Source: Brevundimonas sp. SGAir0440
Lineage (GTDB): Bacteria > Pseudomonadota > Alphaproteobacteria > Caulobacterales > Caulobacteraceae
DNA: 64,000 nucleotides
NCBI RefSeq assembly: GCF_005484585.1
Contig: NZ_CP039435.1
Span: 496,001 to 560,000, forward strand
Reading direction: 5' to 3'
The notes beneath the pieces are model-generated. The model ran no database searches, was not told the DNA's origin, and saw only the letters and a program-made list of their open reading frames with translations. A program made the position numbers and the translations under genes. Of the stretch, positions 62,663 through 64,000 are shown in pieces. The first letter of the stretch is position 1. Each line of letters opens with the position of its first letter.

Positions 62663-63754
62663 ATGACCTCCCGTATCCGCAACGCCTACGACATCCGCGT
62701 GGAAGAGGGCGTGCTGACGCCCGATCCGGCGCAGGATAGCGTGATCACGGCGCTGGAGCGCCTGGAGGTCGATCTGGCCAAACGCGGCCTGTTCGGCAAG
62801 GCGCCGGAGGTGCGGGGCGTCTATCTCTACGGCCCGCCCGGACGCGGCAAGTCGATGCTGATGGACCTGTTCTATTCGGCGACGCCGGAGCCGCGAAAGA
62901 CGCGCGCGCACTTTCACGCCTTCATGGCCCGTATCCACGACCTGGTGAAACAGTGGCGCGAAGGGGATGCGAAGACCCGCAAGGCCGTGTTCGGAACCCA
63001 CAGGGGCGACGATCCTATCCCGCCGATCGCGAAGCTGATCGCGTCGGAAGCCCGGCTGCTGTGTTTCGACGAACTGCAGGTCACCGACATCGCCGACGCC
63101 ATGATCCTGGGCCGGCTGTTCGAAGCCCTGTTCGAGGATCGGGTGGTGCTGGCCATCACTTCGAACCGCGCGCCGGAGGACCTCTACAAGAACGGCATCA
63201 ACCGCCAGCTCTTCCTGCCCTTCATCGACATCATCCGCGAGCGTTGCATGGTCGTGGAGACGGCCGGGGCGCGGGACTGGCGGTTGGACCGGATGACCTC
63301 GGCCCAGGTCTGGCACACGCCGGACGACCGCGCGGCGTTCGAGGCGTTATGGCGCGAGCTGAAGGGGGGCGAACCGGAGGAGCCGGCGCACCTGAGCGTG
63401 TTGGGCCGCGATGTGGTGGTGCAGCGCACCGTGGGATCGATGGCGCGGGCGACGTTTGCCGAGCTGTGCGCCAGGCCGCTGGGGCCGCAGGACTATCTGG
63501 CCATCGCCCAGCGGTTCCACACCCTGTTCCTGGAAGACGTGCCGATCCTGAGCTCGGCCAACCACCACGAAGCGCGGCGTCTGGTGACCCTGGTGGACGC
63601 CCTCTATGAGGCCAAGACCAAGCTGATTGTGCTGGCGGCGGCCAAGCCGGAGGCCCTCTATACCGAAGGGGTGGGGGCGTTCGAGTTCGAGCGCACCGTG
63701 TCGCGCTTCAACGAAATGCAGAGCAAGGACTGGCTGGCGCACGTCCGCGAGTGA
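62663..63754 (+). CDS. zapE: Cell division ATPase ZapE (AFG1/LACE1 family)
   Basis: A 363-residue AAA-type ATPase: Walker A GPPGRGKS (57-64), Walker B LLCFDELQVTDIADAM, sensor ITSNRAPEDLYKNG, and the late DALYE and RLVTLVD region. ZapE binds FtsZ and helps division under stress; the mitochondrial relative AFG1 acts in protein quality control. Standard length. It is divergent from asd and probably monocistronic. Confidence 0.95.
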   Translation: MTSRIRNAYDIRVEEGVLTPDPAQDSVITALERLEVDLAKRGLFGKAPEVRGVYLYGPPGRGKSMLMDLFYSATPEPRKTRAHFHAFMARIHDLVKQWREGDAKTRKAVFGTHRGDDPIPPIAKLIASEARLLCFDELQVTDIADAMILGRLFEALFEDRVVLAITSNRAPEDLYKNGINRQLFLPFIDIIRERCMVVETAGARDWRLDRMTSAQVWHTPDDRAAFEALWRELKGGEPEEPAHLSVLGRDVVVQRTVGSMARATFAELCARPLGPQDYLAIAQRFHTLFLEDVPILSSANHHEARRLVTLVDALYEAKTKLIVLAAAKPEALYTEGVGAFEFERTVSRFNEMQSKDWLAHVRE

Positions 63755-63789
63755 TGGCTAGGGTGTCGGCTGACCTTCGGAGTGTTTTC

Positions 63790-64000
63790 ATGCGCCGTCT
63801 CGCCCTCGCCGCCGCCCTTGCTTTGACCTTATCGCCGCTGACGGCGGCAGGAGCGTTCGCCCAGACGGCGCCGGCTGCGGCCAGTCGCGGGCTGACGCCG
63901 GCCGAGGTTGCGACTTGGATCACCGGGTTGGGCGGGCGGGTCGGGCCTGTGCAGACCGAGAACGGCCTGACCTTCTTCACCGTGACCAATGCGGGCCTGA
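63790..64000 (+). CDS. Secreted protein, N-terminus only (perhaps YbjN-like)
   Basis: Seventy codons from an ATG at 63790 run off the window edge. The start is a signal peptide (MRRLALAAALALTLSPLTAA, cleavage near AFA-QT) and the mature part begins with RGLTPAEVATWITGLGG. The LTPAEVATWI pattern recalls YbjN-domain proteins, but the available piece is too short to be sure. It lies 36 bases after zapE. Confidence 0.6.
   Translation, partial: MRRLALAAALALTLSPLTAAGAFAQTAPAAASRGLTPAEVATWITGLGGRVGPVQTENGLTFFTVTNAGL

Overview
This is GC-rich chromosomal DNA from an alphaproteobacterium, most likely a Brevundimonas or a close Caulobacterales relative. The support is an mmcB gene with a GTTC-N7-GTTC LexA box, DUF2794 and DUF6356 genes, an ATP synthase F1 operon without the F0 genes, a short epsilon subunit and many GTG/TTG starts. 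The species call is inferred from gene content and codon use; no database was searched.

Layout. (1) Positions 1-9545 form a surface-polysaccharide locus: heptose-7-phosphate kinase and isomerase, the four dTDP-L-rhamnose genes (rfbC-rfbB-rfbD-rfbA, overlapping, minus strand), a large TPR/glycosyltransferase-2 protein, a family-4 glycosyltransferase and galE. Codon use is visibly more AT-rich here than in the rest, which suggests a transferred or fast-evolving block ending at argB. (2) 9672-17928: argB-HAD-dapD operon, a sensor kinase, thrS, yidD, an IscU-like protein, a HAD phosphatase and a TPR protein. (3) 18015-29139: peptidase, NlpC/P60 hydrolase, SOS-controlled mmcB, lipocalin, GNAT, thpR, Bax-inhibitor-like protein, two trypsin-like proteases, rlmN and DUF350. 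(4) 29472-41499: M16 peptidase, hybrid kinase, isoaspartyl peptidase, quinone oxidoreductase, SDR dehydrogenase, tRNA-Gly(GCC), and a group of DUF3429, DUF393, an Fe-S photolyase and an M48 lipoprotein. (5) 41545-44414: cytochrome c maturation genes ccmA-B-C-D-G. (6) 44623-53895: aconitase, an aldehyde dehydrogenase, divergent oxyR/katG, a glutaminyl cyclotransferase and TerC. (7) 54241-59199: atpHAGDC. (8) 59285-64000: serine hydrolase, rarD, asd, zapE and the start of a secreted protein.

How they work together. The left block makes activated heptose, rhamnose and galactose donors and contains enzymes to transfer sugars. argB, dapD and asd feed arginine and lysine/diaminopimelate synthesis. 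The ccm and atp operons plus aconitase serve respiration. oxyR-katG, the photolyase and mmcB serve oxidative, light and DNA-damage defence.

The window is mostly ordinary core genome. I found no CRISPR array, prophage, insertion sequence or clear new multi-gene system. The best leads are a one-cysteine OxyR, a TPR fusion to a decayed tandem glycosyltransferase, a perfect LexA box, a possible ECF promoter before the photolyase genes, a clustered palindrome in a 330-base gap, a DUF350/protease pair, and several dispersed palindromic repeats.
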